Source: Opisthorchis felineus
Lineage: Eukaryota; Platyhelminthes; Trematoda; Opisthorchiida; Opisthorchiidae
NCBI GenBank assembly: GCA_004794785.1
Contig: SJOL01008692.1
Coordinates: 1,527,939 to 1,591,938, forward strand
DNA length: 64,000 nt
Reading direction: 5' to 3'
Shown here in pieces: positions 23,705-33,999 of this stretch. The position numbers were made by a program, and so were the translations under genes. The notes under the pieces are model-generated. The model saw nothing but the letters and a program-made list of their open reading frames with translations, was not told the origin of the DNA and ran no database searches. Within the stretch, counting starts at the first letter, position 1, and the number at the start of each line of letters is the position of its first letter.

Positions 23705-25021
23705 TCATTCAGGCAACCTGGATAGAAACTGACAAAGAACCGCACTGACATCGGTTGTCAGCCATATCCAACCAGGCGCATTGAGGATCACGCGGTCTCC
23801 AACCTGGAAGGCGAGTAGCACCAAACGTTTCGTAATCTCCTCCATACCCCTCTGCCAGGTCAAGGGTTGGCCACCTCTCTGCTTCCGCCACTCTGAGTTG
23901 GGCATGGAAAACAGCATTCTTTTCGGCAACCGATGGTTCGGCATAAGCAATTCATGTCCCAACCAACGCAACTTCTGGTGCTGGACACATTCCTCAATGG
24001 AAGGACCCGTTGCACAACCAAAAACTCGCTTCCTAACTGCCTCGTTACGGATTCGCCGACACCAACCCACACGAGCTATGGTTCTGAGACAACGATTGTC
24101 AAACACCTGAAGAAGTCTCAGTTCCGCTGCTCGAACAGGCCAAGTTTCACAGCCATACAACAAAAAAGCCCGCACTGTAGCCTGATACACACGTCCCTTG
24201 GGATTCAGGGATATACCGCTTTGACGCCATAGGTGTCTCAAATTAGCAAACGCGACCCGAGCCTTGCAGATTCGTGCATTGACCTCGTCTGTCACACTAC
24301 AATCAGAACTAATACAACTTCCCAGATACGTAAAACGCTCCACAACTTCCAGTGCCTCTCCCTGGATTGTAAGTGGCGTGTTCAGTGACTGCATGTCCAG
24401 CAGCATGACCTTACACTTTGTGGGTGCAAAGTGCATACCAAAGGACGGGATGACTTTGGTCAGTTCATCCAAAAACACCTGCGCCCTCTCCTCCTCTTCG
24501 AAGATGAGAACGATGTCGTCTGCATATTCCAGATCGACAAGGTTTTCGTCACAGGCTATTTGAACGCCGGGGTTTTGGAGACCTTCCAGCGTTCGTCCCA
24601 TGATTTCATCGATCACGAAGTTAAATAGGAATGGAGAGAGTGGGCATCCCTGACGGACACCGCTTTGTGTACGGAAGCTTTTGGAGAGCTCGCCGTATAC
24701 TCTCACACGTCCGGAAGTCCGAGAATACAAAGAGCTTATTATGTTCACAAACTTCCGGGGCATTCCTTGGTGGGCAAGCGTGTCAAGAAGAACAGACCGA
24801 TCAACCGAGTCGAACGCGCCCTGGAAATCCAGGAATACTAGAATTGTGTGTCGCTTATACGTATGACGTTGTCCTAGCACCTGACAGAGTGTGAAGATTT
24901 GGTTAACACATCCCCTACCAGGCTGGAATCCCAATTGATGCTGTCGAGTCAGTGTCTCACGAGCCACCATAGGGCGACGAAACACAAGTGACGCCAACAT
25001 TCTCGTTGCGACCGGTGTCAA
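23705..25021 (-). pseudogene. Reverse transcriptase of RTE-like element, nearly open
   Basis: 438 codons without an ATG, beginning in the first RT blocks (RMLASLVFRRP). It contains QLGFQPGRGCVNQIFTL, FLDFQGAFDSVD (first catalytic Asp), RQGCPLSPFLFNFVID and LEYADDIVLI (catalytic DD). FTYLGSCISSD, LRHLWRQ and LLYGCETWPVRA follow in the C-terminal domain. Near 23800 the conserved sequence TRLPGW.PRDP.CAWL passes into another frame, showing a frameshift. The endonuclease domain and 5' RT are missing, so the copy is dead. The enzyme would reverse-transcribe element RNA at a nicked target. Confidence 0.8.
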
Positions 25022-25756
25022 GCAGTAGGCCTAAAACAATAGCATTTAGTTGAAGCATGAAGAGGTTGGGTGTCCAAAACTAGAGAGGAAGGTTGTTGAG
25101 CTGAAAGGGACTAAATCTAATGCTACCTGGAATCAATGAGGGCGTCGTATCAATGAGGTGATTAGATGAATTCCCTCGGTTTCATATCAGACCTACGAAT
25201 GTGTTGCGGGCACCACGTCGCCATGGACAACATCAATTACAGTCAGGGTAGGTGGTCTGGAATGTACTTTTGATTTGAGAAGCAGAGAAAGTACACAAAT
25301 ACTGCACGATAATGATACTCTGAAGTGTACATTCAGGCAGTAAAACGCCGAGTGGGCTGAAGTGTGTGAAAATGTCGACAAAGGAATTCTTACGTCTCAG
25401 CAAGTCGATAGCTGGCTCGAATCACCACATGAAGGCGCTAGACTCGTCAAACTTCATTCCAGGAAGCTCTTTAGGGATTTAGTGGCACACTGAATGTACT
25501 ATTTTACAAATACCCATGACCCCAAAATTCATTTGTAGTGGAGCAGACCTGAAAAGGTCCCAGTAAAAATGCGGTCCAAACACTCACTAAAAGTACTGCA
25601 AATTGTATGTAGGGCTTCTGGGGGAAAGAAATATCATTTTCTGTAGCCATTTCCTCCAGCTTATTTTTGGGGATATCCTTGTACGTTTTGTCCTTGAGTG
25701 AGTGGTGCTAAAAATCATTTTATTCTATTCATTAAGGGCGGAATGAATCGGATCGT

Positions 25757-25932
25757 TTAGCTGTAACAGCCTTTTGGTTCCTAGGTGCCATGTCACCCGG
25801 AGGAAGCACGAAGGTCGAGATAATGTCAGTTTGCCCAAGCCTGGACAGAAACAATGGTGATGCCAGGGTTGAATTCGAACCACGGATCCTCCGGTCAGTA
25901 GGCTTGCGCCTTAACCATTGAGAAACCTCAAG
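25757..25932 (-). repeat. tRNA-derived SINE, family D (slo1 intron 1)
   Basis: Minus strand: TCAATGGTTAAGGCGCAAG head, B-box GGTTCGAATTC, then CCAGGCTTGGGCAAACTGAC and GTGCTTCCTCCGGGTG. It is more diverged than the copies at 13115 and 44008. Confidence 0.7.
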
Positions 25933-26225
25933 CCCAGAACAAAGTTGAGGTTACATCTAGAACTTTGCCGCTGAATTTTAGTACTTGGGATAGATTCCCG
26001 CTGGTAGTACTGGGCTGCTGTAATGCGATAATAGGGGACTTGAGACAAGCACACAACGACTATTCGGCCGGGGGGAATCTTCGGAACTTATGGATGCGGA
26101 TATGAGGCTGTAACGAACGACGATCACTTTAGTTCTGCATCTTGACTGTCTTTATAATTCAACAATATAGAAAAGGTACGTGACCGGTAAAGTTAGATCC
26201 TAGTTAAAAAAACACGGGTGATTAC

Positions 26226-27584
26226 CTGGAAGTACTTCACTCTTGAGAAATGTAACCTCAGGATGCTTTGAAGCTGCAAATCGGGTATACATGGATTGAT
26301 GAAAACAACTTCGACATCGGAACGTTGACGATCCTCATGAAGAAAGTCAGACAAAAAGGTCCTGACCGAATCCGTTGTAATGTCGCCACACACCACGATG
26401 TGTGACTTGCCTTGTTGCTTCTTGTACGATCCAGAATATTTCCGCACGCTGAAAAAGCTGTCCACAATCACCGGAATAGCACTTGCAAATGTTGCCAAGG
26501 CAACTAGAATGAAGAGACTTACAAATACCCGACCTAGTACTGTTTGCGGTGTAATATCTCCGTAACCCACGGTGGACATGGTGACAATTGTAAAATACAA
26601 CGCACTCGGGTAGTCGATCGGATGGGCAACATGATAAATGTTCTTTGTGAAAAGTTCACCCGTATTCTCCAACAGAAGGAACATACCAGCACCAGATAGC
26701 CAGATTGAAAGAAATAGTGTACAAAAGTGACATAATCGGAGGCTGGCGGCGGTTTTGATCACATTAAAATTGTGTAGAACCTCGGACAAGTTGAGAAGCC
26801 GGAATGCCCGGACAAAACGAAAACCTAGCCAGGTCCGCTTCATCCAAAACCCCAGCAACGTGGGTGGAACAGTCAGATAGTCAAGAATTGAGAACCAATC
26901 AACCCAAAATAGCAGAGCATCAGGAGCAGCGATAAGACGGGCGAGGAAATGTAGGAGAAAGAAGACATTCATGAGAAAATCAAGATTCCGCATCCGACGA
27001 CCTTTGTGACCACATTTTTCAACATCAGCGGGCCATCTTGTCGCCTCGGAGACGTAGATTCCAAACGACCATAGACTGAGAATCATGGATAATGCGATAA
27101 AAATACGTCCAGGTAACCACTGATAGCTCACTAGGCGGACCGCACAAATATGAACTCCTTGTCTACAGGCATGTACGGCATTTAAGATGCGCTCGCAAAA
27201 GTTTGGTGTTGACGGTGAGACAGATAGGTTACTGGCCTCAATGGAACCGTGTTGCTTTTGATCAACTGCTTCATTTGATACATTGACATAACTGGAACAA
27301 ACGGAACTGGATTTTACATCTTTCAGCGGACGATTGCAATCCGGCAGTTCAAGCGAATGAGCATTCAGTGCAGTGCCCCTTGGCGACTGGTTTGTCCTAG
27401 CGCAACATGCGGAAACCTTTCCAAATAGTTGGTTCAACAGTCGATAGGAAATGATCACGGCAATGCCGAATAGAAAGGATCCGATGGATGACCCAAGAAA
27501 GCAGTACCATCTGGGGATGTTCATGCAAGCTTCCCAGTGTTCATCCCTACGGAATTCATTGGTGTTGTTCATGGTCGTGTTCAT
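26226..27584 (-). CDS. slo1: slo1 BK potassium channel, exon 1 (S0-S6, start of RCK1)
   Basis: First coding exon, residues 1-453 of a predicted 1387-residue Slo1/BK channel. These plasma-membrane tetramers conduct K+ and are opened by voltage and Ca2+. The ATG at 27584 has an in-frame TAG nine bases upstream. S0 lies at about residues 26-50, which places the N-terminus outside. The S0-S1 linker is about 51-159, S1 160-178, S2 202-220, S3 224-245, S4 249-266 (RTWLGFRFVRAFRLL) and S5 283-305. The filter TVGYGD is at 338-343 and S6 at 350-375. RCK1 opens with SHIVVCGDI at 394-402 and keeps DFLHED at 413-418, matching human D362/D367. The exon ends KYFQ with donor GTAATC, phase 0. S6 continues as AIPVIVDSF, where other Slo1 channels have a PEIIEL motif. 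S0 and this layout separate it from Slo2. The family call is very secure. Confidence 0.96.
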
Positions 27585-27640
27585 TATTGGCTAGAAATGG
27601 AATAACAAAACATTTGTGAGAGGATAAATTTAAGCAGTAC
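27585..27640 (-). promoter_or_regulatory. slo1: 3' splice acceptor just upstream of the slo1 ATG
   Basis: The minus strand reads a pyrimidine-rich stretch TTTTGTTATTCCATTTCTAG ending at 27591, followed by CCAATA and the initiator ATG. This is a good acceptor seven bases before the start codon. It suggests a 5' UTR intron or a spliced-leader trans-splicing site, which flatworms use. The same TAG provides the in-frame stop that supports this start. Confidence 0.45.
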
Positions 27641-27924
27641 ACGGATCAAAGTCTCGCAGTCTACTTTATACTTCTAGGTTGACGACAGAGTGCTTAAATA
27701 TCCACCTAGAGGCTCACAGTTAAATTGGTGAATTGGCGGAACACTTTCATGCCCAAAACTGCATTGGTGTAATCGATGGATTGAGCTTGTTTGTCTTCAA
27801 TTGAACATTGTGAATAGAGACTGTGGCATTTTTCAGTTGCAGTATATTTTCTTGAAAAAATATGCCACTCATGAGGTTGCCAAAAATTACTATCCGATTT
27901 GGCCTTCATGGAGGACATCAGCAA

Positions 27925-28232
27925 CACATTCTAAAAGAGTGATTCAGCTGGGTCGTTTGCACCAAGGCAATTTCGCCAGTTACGTAGAACATAAGACGGA
28001 CACTACGCCTATGTGGTGAGCCTCAAGAAGAACGAAACCGGCCTTGGGCTGTCGAAGAGATTTCAGCAACCTTATGAGTAGTGGATTACGTCTACACAGT
28101 GTAATACGATATCTAAAAACTCGTACTAAGTGGAAAATGAGGCGGCCTGATGCATCACATTCTGTTGAAGAAAAACACCATAATCGAGGTATTCAGCTGG
28201 GTTCCAGGTGAATCTCTCATCAAAACCGTAAT
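27925..28232 (+). repeat. Hammerhead repeat family A, about 1.2 diverged units
   Basis: Contains ATTCAGCTGGGT, the hammerhead remnant at about 28000-28050 (GGTGAGCCTCAAGAAGAACG, GAAACCGGCC), GGGCTGTCGAAG and CAACCTTATGAGTAGTG. A second unit starts at 28188 and is interrupted by the foldback element. The cleavage triplet has become GCC, so it should be inactive. Confidence 0.65.
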
Positions 28233-28640
28233 AATTGTTGGTTTGTTTGCTGAGCTTGGTAGTTGGACTGCAAACGTAGAGTTGACATCATCAGTGCAAA
28301 GTGGAGTGGGTAAGTTCCTCCTTTTCTGCCCGTGCTTATACATTTTCTAAACATTTTCTAAACTGCAAAGTGATCGGTTGGTTGCGAGGTGGTTTTCGGG
28401 TAATTTGGCTGACTCAAATCTGAGCTGCATTCCTTGCATCTGGTTGGTCCGTCTGGCGCTTCCAATTCGACAGCTCTGTGCTTCAGTTGTGATTGGGCCG
28501 TTTCCTTCTTGTCTTGCCGTCTGTTTTCGTTTCACTTGATTGGTGGAACTGAAGAAAATTCCCTCGACTGGTGATGAGACGTTTGCGAACCAACTGCCAA
28601 GGTTGTTGAACAGACCAGCAACCAATCAGCGCACCCGAGT
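28225..28640. mobile_element. Foldback repeat, family B2
   Basis: The left arm on the minus strand has CTGATGATGTC followed by a deletion of GACGAAA. The right arm at 28560-28610 on the plus strand reads GGTGATGAGACGTTTGCGAA then CCAACTGCCAAGG. The arms are inverted around a 230-bp core. It appears inserted in, or joined to, the family A unit on its left. Confidence 0.5.
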
Positions 28641-29197
28641 CACCTATATTCCACAACATCCTAACGTTAATAATTGCCTGAAAAAGTGTAGTAGAAATAA
28701 TAGAATGATGGTATTCGTTCACGTTACGCTTCTGAAGTGCTACTAGATTGAAAACCTTGCAAAAGTTGAATACGAAGAGAACTCGGTCTCTTTGGAAAAT
28801 AGTTGATTTCCTCAGTATTAAAATCAGCGGGTGGTCGGTCAGTAAAAACAGTAAATTTTACTTTGGTTACTTATGCATATAACTGTATTCGTTTTCCTTT
28901 ATGAGAAAGGTTTAACTTGCACTGTAAATTAAAGAAACGCCCGATATCTGTTTACCTCTTTTTAAAATTAACGGGAACATCTGTTAAACTTGTGAGGTTT
29001 CGAATATGCAGTCTTCCAGATTAAAGTTGAAGATGACTTTTCAGCTGCAGATGATTGAGCTGATGAGAAAGCAGAGACGGAGGTGACCTTGTACACAGAA
29101 AGCTACTGAAAATAGAGTTGTGGTTAGCAGTATGACCTCTGAACCGGAATATCAGGCGAGTGAATCCTGATGAGCTCCAATAAATGATACAGATAAT

Positions 29198-29341
29198 TGT
29201 TCAGCTGAAACACCCTTTCGGTGCCTAGCTGCCATGCCACCCGAAGGAAGCACGAGGGCTGGGGTACTGCAAGGTTGCCCAAGCCTAGACAGGGGAAGTC
29301 GAGATGCAGAGGTCGGGTTCGAACCACAGATCTTCTGGTCA
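29198..29341 (-). repeat. tRNA-derived SINE, family D, 5'-truncated
   Basis: B-box GGTTCGAACCC and the body are present on the minus strand, with CTGTCTAGGCTTGGGCAACC and TGCTTCCTTCGGGTGGCATG. The A-box end is missing. Confidence 0.75.
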
Positions 29342-29769
29342 GTAGTAGGAAACACATAGTGGATTCATTTTCCAGAACCGACTATTTGTATTTCCTATTC
29401 GGCTAACGAAATTTGAAATCTGTTTCCTCTTTGCGACCTCGGTACTGAATGCATTCGAATGGCTGAAGAGAACTGGTAGACCTTATTCTATCCTACTAGG
29501 GACTTTACAGATAGGACTGTGTGCATCAAAGATCCCCTCATAATTTGACAGTTTTCCGTACTGGCAGTTGTTATTCCATTTGAATCAAGATCCGATTGTT
29601 CTTTTTTCACAAATGAATGTACAGTTTTCTGTAGCAGTTGATTAACACCAAATAGGTTGTCCCGAGATATGGCGAGCCAAAATCTGCCAACTCTAACTGC
29701 AGTCGAGCAAGGTTTTCTCAGTCCATTGAGCAAGCTTATCTAGGGGTTTCCTTTTGATAACGGGATATA

Positions 29770-29925
29770 CGTAACAGCGCGAATTTACTGACCGGAAGGT
29801 GCGTGGTTCGAACCCAACCCCTGCCTCCCGACTTCCCCGGTCTAGTCTTGGGCAACCTGACAGTATCCCAGCCCTCGTGCTTCCTTCTGGTAGCATGGCA
29901 GCAAGGGTGTTACAGCTGGACGATC
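29770..29925 (+). repeat. tRNA-derived SINE, family D
   Basis: Plus strand: ACAGCGCGAATTTACTGACC, GGTTCGAACCC, then GGTCTAGTCTTGGGCAACC and GTGCTTCCTTCTGG. The extreme 5' end with the A-box is truncated. Confidence 0.75.
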
Positions 29926-30524
29926 TAAACCCCTAACGTTTCCGATTTAATCGTAGGAATTATTACCCCAAGAATAGGAAAAAACCAATCGACCTGTTGT
30001 TACACATGGTCCACTGGTTCTATCAGGCCAAAATTTGGTTCAGATGTTTTAGTTCCGGAAGCGGCACATACAGAACACTCGTATGCAAATAGGGAAGGCA
30101 GTGTGACCAAAAGTGAAGATGTAGTTTTATGTTCCTGCGCCTTAGTGTTAGTCAGGTGTCAGTTACTAAGTAGGAATGTCTACTAGGCGACTACCATAAG
30201 CAGAACAAAACCAGAAAGCATGTTTGCAGGGGCGAACGATGTTGCACTCACTGTAAGGCCAAAGATAGACCATTTAACCATCAGATATACTGATCTGCAC
30301 TCAAAGCAGCAATCGGCACACCTCTACATCATTGAAAAGTATGTATCCGTGACGGAAAAAGTGGAGACAATGAAGATGCATAGTTTACCTCAGTCGTGAA
30401 TGTGAGTGTGTTTTCGCTGGCCTCATTATACTTGGCCATGACGTTGTGAGTCAGAAAATTACTCTTTGGTCTTGTCAACCTTGAGGCAGTCGCGACAGTT
30501 AGCGAAATGCTTTCATTTTTAACA

Positions 30525-31080
30525 GCACCATAAACGGGAGATTCAGCTGGGTTCCAGGTGAGTCCCCCGTCACATCCGAATTGGTATTTAAATGAGTGTA
30601 TTTCGCGAAGTTCATGCAATTTGTGTCCAAGTAGAACATGGAACAAAGTTGACGAAGACTTGAGGACTTCGCCCAACTGATGAGCCCCAAGAAGGGCGAA
30701 ACCGGTCGTGGGCGGTTGAAGAATTTTCAGCAACCTTATGAGTAGTGTATTACGCCAGTACATGTATCGCGATATCTCGAATATCGTACCAACTGAAACA
30801 TGTGGCGGCCTGGTGCAGCACATTCAGTTGCTTAAAACATCGTAAACGAGAGATTCAGCGGGGTTCCAGGTGAGTCCCCCTTTCACAACCAAATTGATAT
30901 GCAAATGAGTATATTTTCCGAAATGTGTCCAATTTGGGTTCAAGTAGAACGTAAGGTTGACGGAAACTCTGGGACTGCTCCTACCTGGTGAGTCCCAAGA
31001 AAGGCAAAATCGGTCGTTGGCTGTCAAAGAGTTTTTAACAACCTTATGAGCAGTGTATTACGTCTGTACAGTCCCGAAAA
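30525..31080 (+). repeat. Hammerhead repeat family A, tandem units with a 308-bp period
   Basis: Two adjacent units share GAGATTCAGC.GGGTTCCAGG (30537 and 30848), CAAGTAGAAC, the hammerhead, and CAACCTTATGAG. The predicted cleavage positions are 30707 and 31015, exactly 308 bp apart. The first hammerhead keeps its whole core; the second has CTGGTGA and AAAA in place of GAAA. Size, tandem layout and type-I hammerhead resemble retrozymes and the schistosome satellite repeat. Confidence 0.8.
30671..30714 (+). ncRNA. Hammerhead ribozyme motif, family A (intact core)
   Basis: Stem I pairs CGCCCA with TGGGCG, with a single A-G mismatch next to the core. The core is CTGATGA at 30677-30683. Stem II is GCCC/GGGC with a CAAGAA loop, followed by GAAA at 30698-30701, CCGG and the cleavage triplet GTC at 30705-30707. 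Helix III is the loopless palindrome ACCGGU. Every invariant core base is present. Confidence 0.75.
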
Positions 31081-31089
31081 CCTTCAGTC

Positions 31090-33040
31090 AAATAATAGGG
31101 AAGCTTCACAAACACACTGCCCCTAGGATGATAACCATAACAGCTGGACGGGTTGCTTAATGATGCACATCTGTATGGTCCTAAGGCACAGATGAATTTT
31201 CATACAGTTTGATAAGCATATTCTTTATAAGCAAAAATACCACCCTGAAGCGTGAAAAAGAAGTACGTGATTCCATATGGTTCTAGAACTTCAGACGGTG
31301 TACATAAAATAGTTGATTTTCCAGTTTGTGTGCCATCATTGATCTTTGATTTGCCACTCCTTCAGGCTTTCGTGAGGTGGTTTAGCCTAACCACAGCTGT
31401 CGATATGCGGCATTGGATTTGTTCTACGTCCAAACTGAGCTTTGTACACATCACTGCAAACTAAACATCTCGACTAGCATCAACTGTTAACGACCCTAGT
31501 CAACGCCCCTTGAAAGTCTAAGTAGATGAAGCAGCAGGTCCAGCCACTCAAACCAAGCTTTCGTCGATATTTCGATGGGTTTAAGATGGGCAGTCTACGT
31601 GCGGTTAGACATCGTCTGGATTTTAAGTGGTTACGTTTGATTAGCTAAGAAGTTAGATTCTTGATTTCCCACCACTGTCCGCCATGTATATTCCCAAACG
31701 ATTGACAAGTGCCTCAATACCAAGGAAAACTTTGATGCCTCTACAGTTGCTTTTCAACATCCGCAGATTTGCCCACCCGGGGAACACACGAACTAGACCA
31801 CATGCTAATCACCAACAATCAGATATTGTCGAACAGAAAGAAACAAATCCTTTAATATCTGCATGGCTTGATTGTAGCCCACAGTAGGACTAGAGCATCT
31901 TTTTAACCCCGTTTTCGCTGTACTGATCTGCAGAAATTTTACGAATGTTCTTAGCTATTTCTCTTCGGTTAGTGAATTACTGAACACACGGTGAAAAACC
32001 TGGGGGCATTATATCCCAATGTTTGTCCGTTAGGAGGGTGGTGATCATAGGACATTTGTAAAGGCATGGATAGCAAATGGCACAGAGCATCTGATACTTA
32101 GGTACTGGAATTTGACCCATCTGGGAGGAGAGCGCACGTCGAGTGGAATAGCACATTCGCGCGTCAGCGAAAATGCGGCATTTTCAGCTAGTTACACTGA
32201 ATAGGGGGAGGGGCATGAATGATGAAAATATCCCCTTCTTCGAAGACCAACTATAGAAAACTTGAAGCGGTTCTGACTGACCGAGTGCTTGTGCACTCGA
32301 CAAACTAAGGGCTTCTCTACGTTTGATTTGTAAACTTTAGAAGGGTTGACCTGCACCAGACGAAACATTGTAGAGCAGCGTGAGACATTGTCCGATTACA
32401 TTAAAGTCAGGGTTTTGCATTCTCATACAACGCGTGACCGTATATTTCTTATCACTCATTGGATCAGTTGTAAGGGATTTTCATTCACGCCGTGTCGGTG
32501 AGAACTCAACTTTGTGAGTTATATTACATGGAGGCGAATACTTTGACCTCTTGAATATCCATGTATCTGGAAGACGTACCCTACACAACACAGTTAGTTG
32601 GACAATAGCACCAACGACAGTTTTCGTTGAATTTAGTTTAAGATGCCCGTCAACCACAGCTTAATTCGAAACCGAATGCTTCTCACCGCAAAAGTGCAAA
32701 CTCACTCGGGCACTTGTTCGACATTCCAAAGGCTACTTGGTAATACGAGATGGGTCTTTAGACAACGTCTTCTTTCGTATTCTCACATGGACTACTACTT
32801 CGATTTTTGGAAAGCGCGCAAATGTCTTAATTCTCAGGTGATGGACAAGGCCCAAGCAATGAAAATATATACACCATTTTGTCAAGTGTGTGACTGTTCC
32901 AGGAATAATCACCGCCCCGTTTGCAACCGATACAATGAGGGAATGTGTATCCCTATGGGCTTTCAAATAAAGTTTCCTTTATCTTTATGGATTATACGAT
33001 GCCGACGGTACCAACCAGCTTGTGTCAAATGAACCTTTGG
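31090..33040. other. Intergenic, nothing recognised
   Basis: The longest frame, 32643-33032 plus, starts with a real ATG and has a CQVCDC motif, but shows no family resemblance and no convincing exon borders. Nothing else could be assigned. Confidence 0.4.
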
Positions 33041-33049
33041 TCGGTTGCT

Positions 33050-33235
33050 GATCAGGTGGCTATTGATCCGTTCGCCGAGCTTGGCAACTGATTTGCGAAC
33101 GTTTCGTCATAAAACGAGGAGACATCATCAGTGCGCAGTTCGGTGGGGCTCTGATGAAGGCGCCTCCCTGTTTGATGACGAAACGTTTGCCAGTCAACTG
33201 TCAAGCCCGGTGAGCAGATCAACAGACACCTGCTC
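33050..33235. mobile_element. Back-to-back hammerhead-like arms, family B2
   Basis: Minus arm: CTGATGA at 33131-33125, GTC/GAC stem II, GAAA at 33105-33102, CGTT, then CGCAAATCAGTTGCCAAGC. Plus arm: CTGATGA at 33151-33157, GAAA at 33180-33183, CGTT, then TGCCAGTCAACTGTCAAGC. The two CTGATGA boxes are 19 bp apart and point away from each other. It is the most compact form of the foldback also seen at 6640 and 28225. Confidence 0.6.
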
Positions 33236-33944
33236 AACAAGCAATGGAAGCATCCGTGCTTCAAAAAGATATTTCTCTAGCCATTTTAGATACAGTTCTG
33301 TTCTAAAGAACTTCCCGTTGAAATAAGGTATTATTCTGGCCTTAACGAGTTTGCTGAACTGAGATTCTACTGGGTGCTTTTTTCACTCGCTCCTTTTCGT
33401 GTCTTGTACAGGGAAATGCTGGTAACAGCGTCAGAGATAAACAGGTGACATGACGATGTCCCATTTGTAAACCCTATGGCCATAACAAACGTCTATAGAT
33501 CGGAAGACTGACTGTCTTGCTGTGAAAATTCCGCAAAAGGTATGAAGCATAACAAACCAACGAGGTTTTGTTCAGTTTTGTGCACTATTTTTGGATCTCG
33601 TATGATTCAAGCGAAGCACCCACAAAAGACCCTGAACGGACTTTGGGGTTACCATTTGTCGTATGTAAGCTATTCTGCCTCACAATGGAAGGGGAACAGA
33701 AGCTGACATCTGTTTCTAGTCAAATCTGAAAAGGATGTTTATATTTTGATAACAGGAACCGAAGAGGCAAGCCAGGTCTTAGTACCAAAGTGAACAGTTT
33801 ACAGAACGATATTCACCGCTTTTTAAATCGCTGTAAATCCCAGAGAACTGAGGTAGACGAATGATGCACCCGCCCCCAGAAAATCTGTTGTTGGAACAAA
33901 CTAACTGAGAAATTCACAACAGAAAATGCATTGCATGATAAAAG

Positions 33945-33998
<54 letters not shown>
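33945..33998 (+). repeat. (GATA)n microsatellite
   Basis: 54 bp of uninterrupted GATA, about 13.5 units. Confidence 0.97.
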
Positions 33999-33999
33999 C

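Larger units (their letters stand above)
23484..25035 (-). mobile_element. RTE-like non-LTR retrotransposon, 5'-truncated, (GAT)n tail
   Basis: On the minus strand this runs from an abrupt 5' truncation near 25035, through an RT-encoding frame, to a 3' end closed by a pure (GAT)21 array at 23547-23484. Related 3' ends occur at 19250-19316, 41690-41770 and 61980-62060. RTE/CR1-type LINEs characteristically end in short tandem repeats, not poly(A). It lies inside slo1 intron 1, in the same orientation as the gene. Confidence 0.75.

Noticed and set aside
30329..30823. 164-codon minus-strand ORF
   Set aside because: It is antisense translation through the family A tandem repeat, including its hammerhead, and has no coding signal of its own.
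32643..33032. 129-codon ATG-initiated ORF with a CQVCDC motif
   Set aside because: No family resemblance or splice context, and it runs up to a foldback repeat. It could be chance.
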